From Symsagittifera roscoffensis (taxonomy: Eukaryota; Xenacoelomorpha; Acoela; Convolutidae), in the NCBI RefSeq assembly GCF_963678635.1, contig NC_087064.1, positions 17,229,802 to 17,293,801 on the forward strand: a stretch of DNA of 64,000 nucleotides, written 5' to 3'. Under the pieces are notes generated by a model. The model saw only the letters and a program-made list of their open reading frames with translations, had not been told where the DNA came from and made no database searches. Of this stretch, positions 18,720-33,300 are shown in pieces. The translations under genes were made by a program, and so were the position numbers. Position 1 is the first letter of the stretch; the number at the start of each line of letters is the position of its first letter.

Positions 18720-19340
18720 GGAGGGAAAATCACAAAGAATTAGCGAAAAGATTGTTGCCAATTGCAACATGTGGTATATCTTCGGATAGAACCAGTTTTT
18801 AGATGTTGGTTCTTTGCGACGGAGCATCTACACTCGTAGGTTTCCGCATCTCTCGCTAGCCTGTTAAAACTGATTGGTGAGCCAATCCACTTATCAATCA
18901 GTGATTTCAATGCCGTAAAAGTCATCGAATTTCAACGAGTCAATTTCAAATTCTATTCTTAATCGAATATTGCCAATTTAATTTTGACTACAGAGGCTTA
19001 TGTGAATGACAGCATTTTTTTTGGCACAGAATGTATCAATATACCTGAGTTGAAGGATAAAAATCCTCAATTAGCTCCTATAAAGCCTTGGTTTGACTTG
19101 GAACCTTATGCAGCCTTAAAACGAGTCGTTCTGCCTCTGATAAACTTGCTTTATTAATCCCAACAATCCATGATGATGAAAAATAAATCGTACCTATGCT
19201 TTGGACTGATAACAAAGCCAGCCTACCTAATATTAGTTATTCATCGCTTGCTCAATTCAAAACTTTGGAGCAAAGCTTGAGTAAAGACCCAGAGCTGCGC
19301 AAAAGATACGCAGAAAGATACAATAAGGGAGGTTTTGAAG
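18720..19340 (+). pseudogene. BEL/Pao protease and RT remnant
   Basis: Around 18,740-18,900 a broken frame reads LPIATCGISSDRT and then LCDGAST, which looks like the DUF1758 protease with its D-S-G site mutated. Around 19,197-19,340 the frame reads LWTDNKASLPNISYS, then SLSKDPELRKRY and KGGFEE, which matches the start of the BEL/Pao RT. The YVDD region is absent. Several stops interrupt the frame. Confidence 0.65.
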
Positions 19341-20035
19341 AGAGTCCATGTCGTTACCGTCGAGTCGCATGATCCACGTTCGCGAACCGATCGCGAATGT
19401 TATCCTTCGCATCACCAAGTTATAAATCCGAATGAGCCGGGTAAGTTAAGCCGAGGCCCTAATGTGGCTGCTTAGTTTCATGGCACATTCTTAAAAAATC
19501 CCAATTGGAGGGTCCAGACCTACTCCAAAACCTAATATTCGTACTATTGCGCTTCCGACAGCTCAAATACGCCGTCTCGGCGGATATGGAGGGCATGTTT
19601 CTCCAATTAGTAGTCTGCGACCAAGATCACTCTTTGCTTCGTTTTTTGTGAAGGGAGGATCCCATATCGGATATGGTAGTCCATCAGTACACTCGCCATA
19701 TATTCGGCGCCCGTGACTCGCCGACATGCGCGAACTACGCTTTGCAAAAAACAGCAAATGATAACATATCCACTTGGTGGACGCCGAAAAAGTTTAAATG
19801 GACGATCATTTAGATTCAGTGAAAAATAGGGGAAAATTTCTTAAGTGGCACTCTGGCCTCTCTCTGTCTTTTACATAAATGGCTCGTACATTGTAATGGC
19901 TCGTCTTTTACATAAAGACATTTGGCGATTAAGTTGCCAAAAATGGCATGATAATATATCAGAAGAAATAGGGAAAAATTTCTTGAGTGTCACTCTGGTT
20001 TCTCTCTGTTTCCCCACAGTTACTTCACAGATCCT

Positions 20036-20656
20036 GTGGATCGTATCGAGCTTCACATGTTCGGTGATCGGTCGCAAGATGTTTCCTGCTCCGTCGGGTT
20101 TTTGCGTGCGCGACTCATAAGCTCGCTCAAAACTGAAATATCATTTGTGTTCGATAAAGCGCGTGTTGTGCCAATGAGAGCGTTGTCAATACCTATGATA
20201 GAACTTCAACCAGATTTACTTGCCGCACGGTTACAAATCGAAAATGTGAAGGCATTTACAGTTCAGGTGAACAATATCTTTATGTGGATTGATAGCACTA
20301 CCGAACTGCAGTGGCTGAATTCTAATGATTTGTTTCCTGTCTTCGTCGGAAACCGCGTCGAGGAAATACTCGAATCTGCCGCCATTGGCGAGATGCACCA
20401 TGTCCAAGGCGGCAATGATCCAGCTGAAACGTGTACACGGGTAATTTCTTCTGAGACCCTCAAAAATAACAGCTGGGTCATTGGGCCAAGCATTTTAAGG
20501 GCTAAGGTTTGGTCATTTAAGTCCAATCAAGAGGTGATCAAAAAAATATGGTTATGGGGTCCTTCATGCGATGTCGATAATTGTTTGGAGACATCATCTA
20601 CCTTTGTTACCAATGTTGCTTCAATAAAATTTCCGGATCATGAGTTTGATTGGTAA
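20036..20656 (+). pseudogene. BEL/Pao RNase H region (Pao-type pol) fragment, 206 codons open
   Basis: The open frame contains LHMFGDRSQD, RVVPMRALSIPMIELQ, NNIFMWIDSTTELQWL, VGNRVEEI and DPAETCTR, in the order known for the Pao RNase H/peptidase-A17 region. The first acidic residue (D in FGD), the E of IELQ and the D of WIDS are kept, although the usual ASE after FGD is changed. It is the longest open piece of this element and ends before integrase. It is not expected to be active alone. Confidence 0.8.
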
Positions 20657-20659
20657 AAG

Positions 20660-21200
20660 ATTGGCGGTTCTTCTACAAAACTTAGAAAAAAACATTCCCT
20701 TTTTGTTAAGGCTGCTGCCGTCTCATGCATGAAACTATATTTAATTAATAATTAATAATTAACTATAAACTTCAGGATGTTCACGCTCAAGCTTGAAACT
20801 ATAATTGCATATAAATTAACGTTTATTCGACGTCATATAAAACCAGATGGTCAGGCCGTCTAAAACAAAAGCTAGACATAGCAAATGATCGGTTCGGCGT
20901 TGCTTCAAGCCCCCACGTACCCATGTTATAACATAATAAAATATGGGGTGATACCCTATTTCAACCGTTTTTTCTCTCTAACACGGTTCAGACCTGACTC
21001 AGTCTGACCTCCAAAAACGAGAAAAGTGTCTCAAGGGCAAATCCCTGTTTTTTGAGAGCTTGCTTTGAGTTTGCTGCTACAATTTTTTGTTGTTATGAGC
21101 AATTAAAAAATGCCGAAATTTATCGTTTGGAGAGTTATTTACCGAAGAATTAATCTTTATAATCCAAACGCTTAACTGATTATCTTTAAGTTTTTTTTTA
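20660..21200. other. Non-coding spacer before the satellite
   Basis: AT-rich, with ATTAATAATTAATAATTAA near 20,742. No gene seen. Confidence 0.4.
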
Positions 21201-21202
21201 TA

Positions 21203-24200
21203 CAGCGCGTCGGCTACGCCACCTAAAGGCGGCACTTCTGAACCCGATTATTGAGTCGAACAGCAACGATAAATTAGTGCATCAGGGTCTGTACATGAGT
21301 CGACTAGGGGCGATAGATGAATCAACCAGGGACGATTTAATATTGAACCAAGATATATAGATGATTCGACCCGGAGCTATATATAAGCCGACCAGGGTCG
21401 ATAGAGGAGTCGACTATGGTCAATACATAAATCGACCAGGATCGATACATAGTTCGACCAGGTGCGATTTATAAGTCGATCAGTATGGAAAGAATAGTCG
21501 ACCAGGATGGAAAGATTAGTCGACCAAGAATGCTAGAAGGGTCGAACAGCATCGATAGATGAATTGACCAAGGCTGATTACAGATTCGAACGAAATAATC
21601 AAAGAAAAAAAGAAACACTTTATTCATTAGAAATCACAAATAAAATCAAAGTGTATGTCTAGGGATGACCTGAGTTGATACTTGAGTCTTCAAATGTCGA
21701 TACATTCAACGACCAAAGTCGATATATGAGTCGATCATGAACGATACATGAATCAACAAGGTTCAATATCTGAACCGATCAGGGTCGAGGATTGAATCGT
21801 ACATAGGCGATATCTGAGTCAACCAAAGTCGTTGGATGAAATGATCGGGTTCAATACATTAGCAGACCAGTATCGTTATATGAGTCGAACAATATCGATG
21901 GGTCGACTAGGGTGGTGTATTAATGAGTCTACCAAGATGGTTAGATGAATTGACCAGAATTGACAAATGAATCCTTGAGGGACGAGTTCAGAGCCGAGCA
22001 GAGTTGATCAAAGAAAAAAGATTATTTTTTCCTTATAATTCATAAATTAAAAACAGTGTAAGTAGAGGGATGAACTGGGTTGATACTTGAACCAAACAGT
22101 GTCGATACATGAGTCGACGTGATTGATACTTGAGCCTACCGTCATCGACAAATGAGTCACTCAGGTCTATGGTCCATTAGGGCTCGACCAGTGTCCATTC
22201 AAGAGTCGACCAATGTCGATGAAGGAGTCGAAATGTATCGATACATGAGTCAACCAGAGTGGATACACGAGTCGACCAAGATCGATAGATGATTCGACCA
22301 AAACTGATAAATAAGGCTAAAGGGTTCGTACAATCGTTCGATTGGGATCAATAAAAGAACCGACTAAAGGCGAATTGTTAGTCGAATCAAGTCGGCTAAC
22401 GAAAAAAAAAAGAAACAATTTTTTCTTTTGAACCCCTAAAAGTAAAATGAAGTGTATCTACAGGTATGACCTGAGTCAATACTTGAGTCGAACAGAGTCG
22501 CAACTTTGTTCAACCACGGTACATACATGAATCGACCGCGTTGGATGCATGAAACGACGAGGATCGACTTATGAGCTGACATTGGTCCATACAGGATAGA
22601 AAACTTTATTTTTTCTCTGACCGACCAGGTATATGAATCGATCAAGATCGTTATATGAGTCGAACACTATCGATACCTGAGTGAATCAAGTTTGACCAGG
22701 GTCGACCAGGGTCGATACATGAGTCGACTATGATCAATAAAAGAGTCAATCTGGGCCAATAAATAGACCGGACAGATTGATACATGAGTCGACCAGGATT
22801 GAAAGCAGAGTTGACCAGGATCCTCAGATGTTTAAACCAGCTTCGATAGATGAATCGACACAAATTAAGAGCCTGACAAAGTCAACCAAAGAAAAGAGAA
22901 ACAATTTAATAATTAAAAAGGTAGATTTAAAATGAAGCGCATGTACAGGGATGACGTGTGCCGATAAATGAGTCTACCATGGTCGATACAGTAGTCGATC
23001 AGGGTCGATGCCTTGATCGACCAGTGTCGTTACATGATTCGACGAAAACTAATGCATGAGTCGCCTAGGTCGATACATGAGTCGATCAGGCTGTAAGCAT
23101 TGGTCGAACAGATCGATGCAAGAGACGGCCACAATAGATTAATGAACCAACCAGGATCGATAAATGAAACAACCAAGAAATTTTTTTGTTCATCAGTAAT
23201 CAAACGTTAAAATAAATTGTATGTAGAGGCATGAACTGGTCTACAATTGAGTCGACAACCGTCGATGTTTGAGGCGACCGGGATCGATACATTGGTCAAT
23301 CAGAGTCGATTCATAAATTGAGCAAGATCGATAGATTAGTCGACCAGGATAGATAGATGAAACCATCAGGATCGTACGGTGATTTGACCAGGATCGATAC
23401 ATGAAACGACCAGGGTCGACCAATAAAATGACTGGTAACGATAAATGAGTCGACCAGTGTCGGAACCCGACCGGGACTAGATGAAGAGTCGTCTAGTATC
23501 TCTATTGTATACACAGCGCGTCGGCTACGCCACTTAAAGGCGGCACTTCTGGACCCAATTATTGAGTCGAACAGCAACGATATATTAGTGCATCAGGGTC
23601 TGTACATGAGTCGACTAGGGGCGATAGATGAATCAACCAGGGACGATTTAAAATTGAACCAGGATAGATAGATGATTCGACCAGGAGCTATATATCAGCC
23701 GACCAGGGTCGATAGATGAGTAGACTATGGTCAATTCATAAGTCGACCAGGATCGATACATAGTTTGACCAGGTGCGATTTATAAGTCGATCAGTATGGG
23801 AAGAATAGTCGACCAGGATGGAAAGATTAGTCGACCAAGAATGCTAGAAGGGTCGAACAGCATCGATAGATGAATTGACCAAGGCTGATTACAGATTCGA
23901 ACGAAATAATCAAAGAAAAAAAGAAACACTTTATTCATTAGAAATCACAAATAAAATCAAAGTGTATGTCTAGGGATGACCTGAGTTGATACTTGAGTCT
24001 TCAAATGTCGATACATTCAACGACCAAAGTCGATATATGAGTCGATCATGAACGATACATGAGTCAACAAGGTTCAATATCTGAACCGATCAGGGTCGAG
24101 GATTGAATCGTACATAGGCGATATCTGAGTCAACCAAAGTCGTTGGATGAAATGATCGGGTTCAATACATTAGCAGACCAGTATCGTTATATGAGTCGAA

Positions 24201-27200
24201 CAATATCGATGGGTCGACTAGGGTGGTGTATTAATGAGTCTACCAAGATGGTTAGATGAATTGACCGGAATTGACAAATGAATCCTTGAGGGACGAGTTC
24301 AGAGCCGAGCAGAGTCGATCAAAGAAAAAATATTATTTTTCCTTATAACCCATAAATTAAAAACAGTGTAAGTAGAGGGATGAACTGGGTTGACACTTGA
24401 CCCAAACAGTGTCGATTTAATGAGTCGACGTGATTGATACTTGAGCCTACCGTCATCGACAAATAAGTCAGTCAGGTCTATGGCCCATTAAGGCTCGACC
24501 AGTGTCCGTTCAAGAGTCGACCAATGTCGATGAAGGAGTTGAAATGTATCGATACATGAGTCGACCAGAGTGGATACATGAGTAGACCAAGATCGTTAGA
24601 TGATTCGACCAAAATTGATAAATAAGGCTAAAGGGTTCGTACAATCGTTCGATTAGGATCAATAAATGAACCGACTAAAGGCGAATTGTGAGTCGAATCA
24701 AGTCGGCTAACGAAAAAAAAGAAACAATTTTTTCTTTTGAACCCCTAAAACTAAAATGAAGTGTATCTACAGGGATGACCTGAGTCGATACTTGAGTCGA
24801 ACAGAGTCGCAACTTTGTTCGACCACGGTACATACATGAATCGACCGCGTTCGATGCATGAGTCGACGAGGATCGACTTATGAGCTGACATTGGCCGATA
24901 CAGGATAGAAAACTTTTTTTTTCTATGACCGACCAGGTACATGAATCGATCAAGATCGTTATATGAGTCGAACACTATCGATACCTGAGTGAATCATGTT
25001 TGACCAGGGTCGACCAGGGTCGATACATGAGTCGACTATGATCAATAAAAGAGTCAACCTGAGCCGATAAATAGACCGGACAGATTGATACATGAGTCGA
25101 CCAGGATTGAAAGCAGAGGAGTTGACCAGGATCTTTAGATGTTTAAACCAGCTTCGATAGATGAATCGACACAAATTAAGAGTCTGACAAAGTCAACGAA
25201 AGAAAAGGGAAACAATTTAATAATTAAAAAAGTAGATTTAAAATGAAGCGCATGTACAGGGATGACGTGTGCCGATAAATGAGTCTACCAGGGTCGATAC
25301 AGTAGTCGATCAGGGTCGATGCCTTGATCGACCAGTGTCGTTACATGATTCGACGAAAACTAATGCATGAGTCGCCTAGGTCGATACATGAGTCGATCAG
25401 GCTGTAAACATTGGTCGAACAGATCGATGCAAGAGACGGCCAGAATAGATTAATGAATCAACCAGGATCGATAAATGAAACAACCGAGAAATTTTTTGTT
25501 CATCAGTAATCAAACGTTAAAATAAATTGTATGTAGAGGCATGAACTGGTCGAGAGTTGAGTCGACAACCGTCGATGTTTGAGGCGACCGGGATCGATAC
25601 ATTGGTCGATCAGACTCGATTCATAAATTGAGCAAGATCGATAGATTAGTCGACCAGGATAGATAGATGAAACCATCAGGATCGTACGGTGATTTGACCA
25701 GGATCGATACATGAAACGACCAGGGTCGACCAATAAAATGACTGGTAACGATAAATGAGTCGACCAGTGTCGGAACCCGACCGGGACTAGATGAAGAGTC
25801 GTCTAGTATCTCTATTGTATACACAGCGCGTCGGCTACGCCACTTAAAGGCGGCACTTCTGGACCCAATTATTGAGTCGAACAGCAACGATATATTAGTG
25901 CATCAGGGTCTGTACATGAGTCGACTAGGGGCGATAGATGAATCAACCAGGGACGATTTAAAATTGAACCAGGATAGATAGATGATTCGACCAGGAGCTA
26001 TATATCAGCCGACCAGGGTCGATAGATGAGTAGACTATGGTCAATTCATAAGTCGACCAGGATCGATACATAGTTTGACCAGGTGCGATTTATAAGTCGA
26101 TCAGTATGGGAAGAATAGTCGACCAGGATGGAAAGATTAGTCGACCAAGAATGCTAGAAGGGTCGAACAGCATCGATAGATGAATTGACCAAGGCTGATT
26201 ACAGATTCGAACGAAATAATCAAAGAAAAAAAGAAACACTTTATTCATTAGAAATCACAAATAAAATCAAAGTGTATGTCTAGGGATGACCTGAGTTGAT
26301 ACTTGAGTCTTCAAATGTCGATACATTCAACGACCAAAGTCGATATATGAGTCGATCATGAACGATACATGAATCAACAAGGTTCAATATCTGAACCGAT
26401 CAGGGTCGAGGATTGAATCGTACATAGGCGATATCTGAGTCAACCAAAGTCGTTGGATGAAATGATCGGGTTCAATACATTAGCAGACCAGTATCGTTAT
26501 ATGAGTCGAACAATATCGATGGGTCGACTAGGGTGGTGTATTAATGAGTCTACCAAGATGGTTAGATGAATTGACCGGAATTGACAAATGAATCCTTGAG
26601 GGACGAGTTCAGAGCCGAGCAGAGTCGATCAAAGAAAAAAGATTATTTTTTCCTTATAACCCATAAATTAAAAACAGTGTAAGTAGAGGGATGAACTGGG
26701 TTGACACTTGACCCAAACAGTGTCGATTTAATGAGTCGACGTGATTGATACTTGAGCCTACCGTCATCGACAAATGAGTCACTCAGGTCTATGGTCCATT
26801 AAGGCTCGACCAGTGTCCATTCAAGAGTCGACCAATGTCGATGAAGGAGTCGAAATGTATCGATACATGAGTCAACCAGAGTGGATACACGAGTCGACCA
26901 AGATCGATAGATGATTCGACCAAAACTGATAAATAAGGCTAAAGGGTTCGTACAATCGTTCGATTGGGATCAATAAAAGAACCGACTAAAGGCGAATTGT
27001 TAGTCGAATCAATTCGGCTAACGAAAAAAAAAAGAAACAATTTTTTCTTTTGAACCCCTAAAAGTAAAATGAAGTGTATCTACAGGTATGACCTGAGTCA
27101 ATACTTGAGTCGAACAGAGTCGCAACTTTGTTCAACCACGGTACATACATGAATCGACCGCGTTGGATGCATGAAACGACGAGGATCGACTTATGAGCTG

Positions 27201-30200
27201 ACATTGGTCCATACAGGATAGAAAACTTTATTTTTTCTCTGACCGACCAGGTATATGAATCGATCAAGATCGTTATATGAGTCGAACACTATCGATACCT
27301 GAGTGAATCAAGTTTGACCAGGGTCGACCAGGGTCGATACATGAGTCGACTATGATCAATAAAAGAGTCAATCTGGGCCAATAAATAGACCGGACAGATT
27401 GATACATGAGTCGACCAGGATTGAAAGCAGAGTTGACCAGGATCCTCAGATGTTTAAACCAGCTTCGATAGATGAATCGACACAAATTAAGAGCCTGACA
27501 AAGTCAACCAAAGAAAAGAGAAACAATTTAATAATTAAAAAGGTAGATTTAAAATGAAGCGCATGTACAGGGATGACGTGTGCCGATAAATGAGTCTACC
27601 ATGGTCGATACAGTAGTCGATCAGGGTCGATGCCTTGATCGACCAGTGTCGTTACATGATTCGACGAAAACTAATGCATGAGTCGCCTAGGTCGATACAT
27701 GAGTCGATCAGGCTGTAAGCATTGGTCGAACAGATCGATGCAAGAGACGGCCACAATAGATTAATGAACCAACCAGGATCGATAAATGAAACAACCAAGA
27801 AATTTTTTTGTTCATCAGTAATCAAACGTTAAAATAAATTGTATGTAGAGGCATGAACTGGTCTACAATTGAGTCGACAACCGTCGATGTTTGAGGCGAC
27901 CGGGATCGATACATTGGTCAATCAGAGTCGATTCATAAATTGAGCAAGATCGATAGATTAGTCGACCAGGATAGATAGATGAAACCATCAGGATCGTACG
28001 GTGATTTGACCAGGATCGATACATGAAACGACCAGGGTCGACCAATAAAATGACTGGTAACGATAAATGAGTCGACCAGTGTCGGAACCCGACCGGGACT
28101 AGATGAAGAGTCGTCTAGTATCTCTATTGTATACACAGCGCGTCGGCTACGCCACTTAAAGGCGGCACTTCTGGACCCAATTATTGAGTCGAACAGCAAC
28201 GATATATTAGTGCATCAGGGTCTGTACATGAGTCGACTAGGGGCGATAGATGAATCAACCAGGGACGATTTAAAATTGAACCAGGATAGATAGATGATTC
28301 GACCAGGAGCTATATATCAGCCGACCAGGGTCGATAGATGAGTAGACTATGGTCAATTCATAAGTCGACCAGGATCGATACATAGTTTGACCAGGTGCGA
28401 TTTATAAGTCGATCAGTATGGGAAGAATAGTCGACCAGGATGGAAAGATTAGTCGACCAAGAATGCTAGAAGGGTCGAACAGCATCGATAGATGAATTGA
28501 CCAAGGCTGATTACAGATTCGAACGAAATAATCAAAGAAAAAAAGAAACACTTTATTCATTAGAAATCACAAATAAAATCAAAGTGTATGTCTAGGGATG
28601 ACCTGAGTTGATACTTGAGTCTTCAAATGTCGATACATTCAACGACCAAAGTCGATATATGAGTCGATCATGAACGATACATGAATCAACAAGGTTCAAT
28701 ATCTGAACCGATCAGGGTCGAGGATTGAATCGTACATAGGCGATATCTGAGTCAACCAAAGTCGTTGGATGAAATGATCGGGTTCAATACATTAGCAGAC
28801 CAGTATCGTTATATGAGTCGAACAATATCGATGGGTCGACTAGGGTGGTGTATTAATGAGTCTACCAAGATGGTTAGATGAATTGACCGGAATTGACAAA
28901 TGAATCCTTGAGGGACGAGTTCAGAGCCGAGCAGAGTCGATCAAAGAAAAAAGATTATTTTTTCCTTATAACCCATAAATTAAAAACAGTGTAAGTAGAG
29001 GGATGAACTGGGTTGACACTTGACCCAAACAGTGTCGATTTAATGAGTCGACGTGATTGATACTTGAGCCTACCGTCATCGACAAATAAGTCAGTCAGGT
29101 CTATGGCCCATTAAGGCTCGACCAGTGTCCGTTCAAGAGTCGACCAATGTCGATGAAGGAGTTGAAATGTATCGATACATGAGTCGACCAGAGTGGATAC
29201 ATGAGTAGACCAAGATCGTTAGATGATTCGACCAAAATTGATAAATAAGGCTAAAGGGTTCGTACAATCATTCGATTAGGATCAATAAATGAACCGACTA
29301 AAGGCGAATTGTGAGTCGAATCAAGTCGGCTAACGAAAAAAAAGAAACAATTTTTTCTTTTGAACCCCTAAAACTAAAATGAAGTGTATCTACAGGGATG
29401 ACCTGAGTCGATACTTGAGTCGAACAGAGTCGCAACTTTGTTCGACCACGGTACATACATGAATCGACCGCGTTCGATGCATGAGTCGACGAGGATCGAC
29501 TTATGAGCTGACATTGGCCGATACAGGATAGAAAACTTTTTTTTTCTATGACCGACCAGGTACATGAATCGATCAAGATCGTTATATGAGTCGAACACTA
29601 TCGATACCTGAGTGAATCATGTTTGACCAGGGTCGACCAGGGTCGATACATGAGTCGACTATGATCAATAAAAGAGTCAACCTGAGCCGATAAATAGACC
29701 GGACAGATTGATACATGAGTCGACCAGGATTGAAAGCAGAGGAGTTGACCAGGATCTTTAGATGTTTAAACCAGCTTCGATAGATGAATCGACACAAATT
29801 AAGAGTCTGACAAAGTCAACGAAAGAAAAGGGAAACAATTTAATAATTAAAAAAGTAGATTTAAAATGAAGCGCATGTACAGGGATGACGTGTGCCGATA
29901 AATGAGTCTACCAGGGTCGATACAGTAGTCGATCAGGGTCGATGCCTTGATCGACCAGTGTCGTTACATGATTCGACGAAAACTAATGCATGAGTCGCCT
30001 AGGTCGATACATGAGTCGATCAGGCTGTAAACCTTGGTCGAACAGATCGATGCAAGAGACGGCCAGAATAGATTAATGAATCAACCAGGATCGATAAATG
30101 AAACAACCGAGAAATTTTTTGTTCATCAGTAATCAAACGTTAAAATAAATTGTATGTAGAGGCATGAACTGGTCGACTGTTGAGTCGACAACCGTCGATG

Positions 30201-30387
30201 TTTGAGGCGACCGGGATCGATACATTGGTCGATCAGAGTCGATTCATAAATTGAGCAAGATCGATAGATTAGTCGACCAGGATAGATAGATGAAACCATC
30301 AGGATCGTACGGTGATTTGACCAGGATCGATACATGAAACGACCAGGGTCGACCAATAAAATGACTGGTAACGATAAATGAGTCGAC
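21203..30387. repeat. Higher-order repeats of about 2.31 kb, four tandem copies
   Basis: The boundary phrase CAGCGCGTCGGCTACGCCAC begins at 21203, 23514, 25824 and 28136, giving periods of 2311, 2310 and 2312 bp. Copies 1 and 3 share variants that copies 2 and 4 lack (for example GGAGTCGAAATG versus GGAGTTGAAATG, and an extra GAG at about 25,098 and 29,721), so the array is an A-B-A-B dimer of about 4.62 kb. The fourth copy diverges at about 30,388. Each unit contains five AT-rich spacers. Confidence 0.92.
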
Positions 30388-33300
30388 ATGAGTCTACAAG
30401 GGTCGATAGATGAGTTGACAAAGATAGATACATGAGTCGACACGGACCTATGCATGAGTCGAACAGGGTCAAAACATGAGTCTACAATGAGCGATAGATG
30501 AGTTGATCAAGATTGATAGATAAGTTGACCAGAACTTTTTCACGGCGCGAACAGGGTCGATACATGAGTCTACAAAAGTCGATAGATGAGATGACAAAGA
30601 TAGGTACATGAGACGACGAAGATTGATGGATGAGTCCAACGGGGTTGATGCATGAGTCTACAAGGATCCATAGATGAGATGACCAAGTTGGATAGATGAT
30701 TCGATAGATGCGGTCACCAGGGTTGTAAAAATATTCGATCAGTGTGGGCACAATAGTCGACCAAGGCGATGATTAAGACGAACAGGGAAGATACATGATT
30801 CGACCAGAGTCAATATATGAGTCGACCGGGATCGATACGAGAGTCGACCAGCGTCATACAGGAGTCGATCATGGTCGATACATCAGTCGATCACGGTCGT
30901 TACATGATTCGCTATAAGGTTCGATGCATGAGTTAACTGGGGTCGATACACGAGTCAACCAGGGTTGATACTTGTTTCGAACATAAGCGATACAGGAAAC
31001 GACCAGGGCCGACAAATAAAATGACTGGTAACGATAAATGAGTCGACCAGTGTCGGTACCTGAGTCTACACGAATCGATAGATGAGTTGACGAAGATGGA
31101 TAGATGAGTCAACAAGAATTGATGCATGAGTCGAACAGGGTCGATACACGAGTCTACACGGGTCGTTAGATGGACTAATGCATGAGTCGAACAGGGTAAA
31201 AACATGAGTCTACAATGAGCGATAGATGAGTTGGTCAAGATTGATAGATAAGTTGACCAGAGTTGATTCATGAGTCGAACAGTGTCGATACATGAGTCTA
31301 CAAGAGTCGATAGATGAGATGACAAAGATAGTTACATGAGTCGACGAAGATTGATGGACCTAAATCTCAATCTCTACTCAATCTAAATCAAAGAAGAAAT
31401 AAAGTGTAACTGCAGGTATGACCTGTCTTGATGCATGAGTGGAAAACGTTGCTACATGAGTCGGAGGAGCGAGTCAATTGATGAGTCAATCAGGGTCGAT
31501 ACATGGGTCGACCGGGGTCAACACATGAGTCGACTAGGATATATAGATGGCTAGACAAGCATTGATGGATTTGACGGCTAGGGTCGATAGATGGATCGAC
31601 CAAGGACGAATTAAGTGTCAACCTAGGTCGACCAAAGAGAAAAAAAGATTTACTCTATTCATTTACCGTGGTTTACTTTTGTATTCGAGCAGGTTCGATA
31701 AATAAATCAGTCAGGGTCGTTGAGTCAACCAGTATCGATAGATAAATCGATCGGGGTCCAAATATGAGTCAAACAGGATCGCCAGATGAATTGACAAGGG
31801 TCAAAATATGTTGGTCGAACCGAACGTTTGATACAATAGACAACCAGTATCGATAAATGAATCAAAGAACAAAAGAAATGCTTTGTTCAAAAGAAATCAT
31901 AGATTTAACAAAAAAAGCGTTTGTAAAGGCGTGAGCTGGGACGACACTTGATTTGATCAACGTCTTTACAAGAGTCGACCGTGGTCGATAAATGAATCGA
32001 TCAGGGCCTAAACATAAACTGACCAGGATTTATACTTGATTCGCCTATGGTCGTTACATGAGTCAACTTGGGTCGATACACGAGTCAACCAGGGTTGATA
32101 CTTGTTTTGACCATAGGCGATACATGATACGACCAGGATCGACAAATAAAATGACTGGTAATGATAAATGAGTCGACCAGTGTCGGAACCTGACCAGGAC
32201 TAGATGAAGAGTCGTCTAGTATCTCTATTGTGTCAAAGAAGTTCGATAGATGAATCGACCAGATACCATCGAAGAGTCGACCAAGTACAATCAAAGAAAA
32301 AAACATGTTCATTCATTACAAATGCTAGATTAAAGTACATGACATGGATAACCTATGTCGACACATGAGTCTATCAGGGTCGATTTCTGATTCGACCAGT
32401 GTCGGTACAACAGTCTACCAAGGTGATGATTAAGACGAACAAGCTCGATACATGAGTCGACCAGAGTCGATACATGAGTCTACAAGAATCGATAGATGAG
32501 TTGACCAAGATGGATAGATGATCCGACGAAGTTTGATGCATGATTCCAACGGCATTGATACATGAGTCTACAAGGATCGATAGATGAGATGACCAAGTTG
32601 GATAGATGATTCGATAGATGAGGTCACCAGGTTTCTAAAATTATTCGATGAATGTGGGCACAATAGTCGACCAAGGTGATGATTAAGTCGAACAGGGAAG
32701 ATACATGATTCGACCAGAGTCAATATATGAAACGACCGGGATCGATACGAGAGTCGACCAGCGTCATACAAGAGTCGATCCTGGTCGATACATGAGTCGA
32801 CAGGGATTGATGCATGAGCCGAACAGGGTCAATACATGAGTCTACAAAGATCGATAGATGAGTTGATCAAGATGGATAGATGATTCGAACAGGGTCGATA
32901 CATGAGTCTACAAGGGTCGATAGATGATTTGACAAAAAATAGATATATGAGTCGTCGAAGATTGATGCGTTAATCCAACGGGGGTGATACATGAGTCTAA
33001 AAGGATTGATACACGAGTCAACCAGGGTTGACACTTGTTTCGACCATAGGCGATACATGAAACGACCAGGGTCGACCAATAAAATGACTGGTAACGATAA
33101 ATGAGTCGACCTGAGTCTACAAGGGTCGATAGATGAGTTGACAAAGATAGATACATGAGTCGACGAAGATTGATGGATGAGTCCAACGGGGTTGATATAT
33201 GAGTCTACAAGGATCGATATATGAGTTAACCAAGTTGGATAGATGATTCGATACATGATGTCACCAGGGATGTAATCTTGTCCGACCAGCGTGGGCACAA

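Larger units (their letters stand above)
16359..20656 (+). mobile_element. Decayed BEL/Pao LTR retrotransposon
   Basis: Broken reading frames in the order coiled-coil Gag, DUF1759-like Gag, degenerate protease, RT fragment and Pao-type RNase H region, all on the + strand and spread over 4.3 kb with many stops and frame changes. No integrase domain follows, and I found no LTR pair, so the 3' part is deleted. The order of fragments identifies the superfamily securely. Confidence 0.8.
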
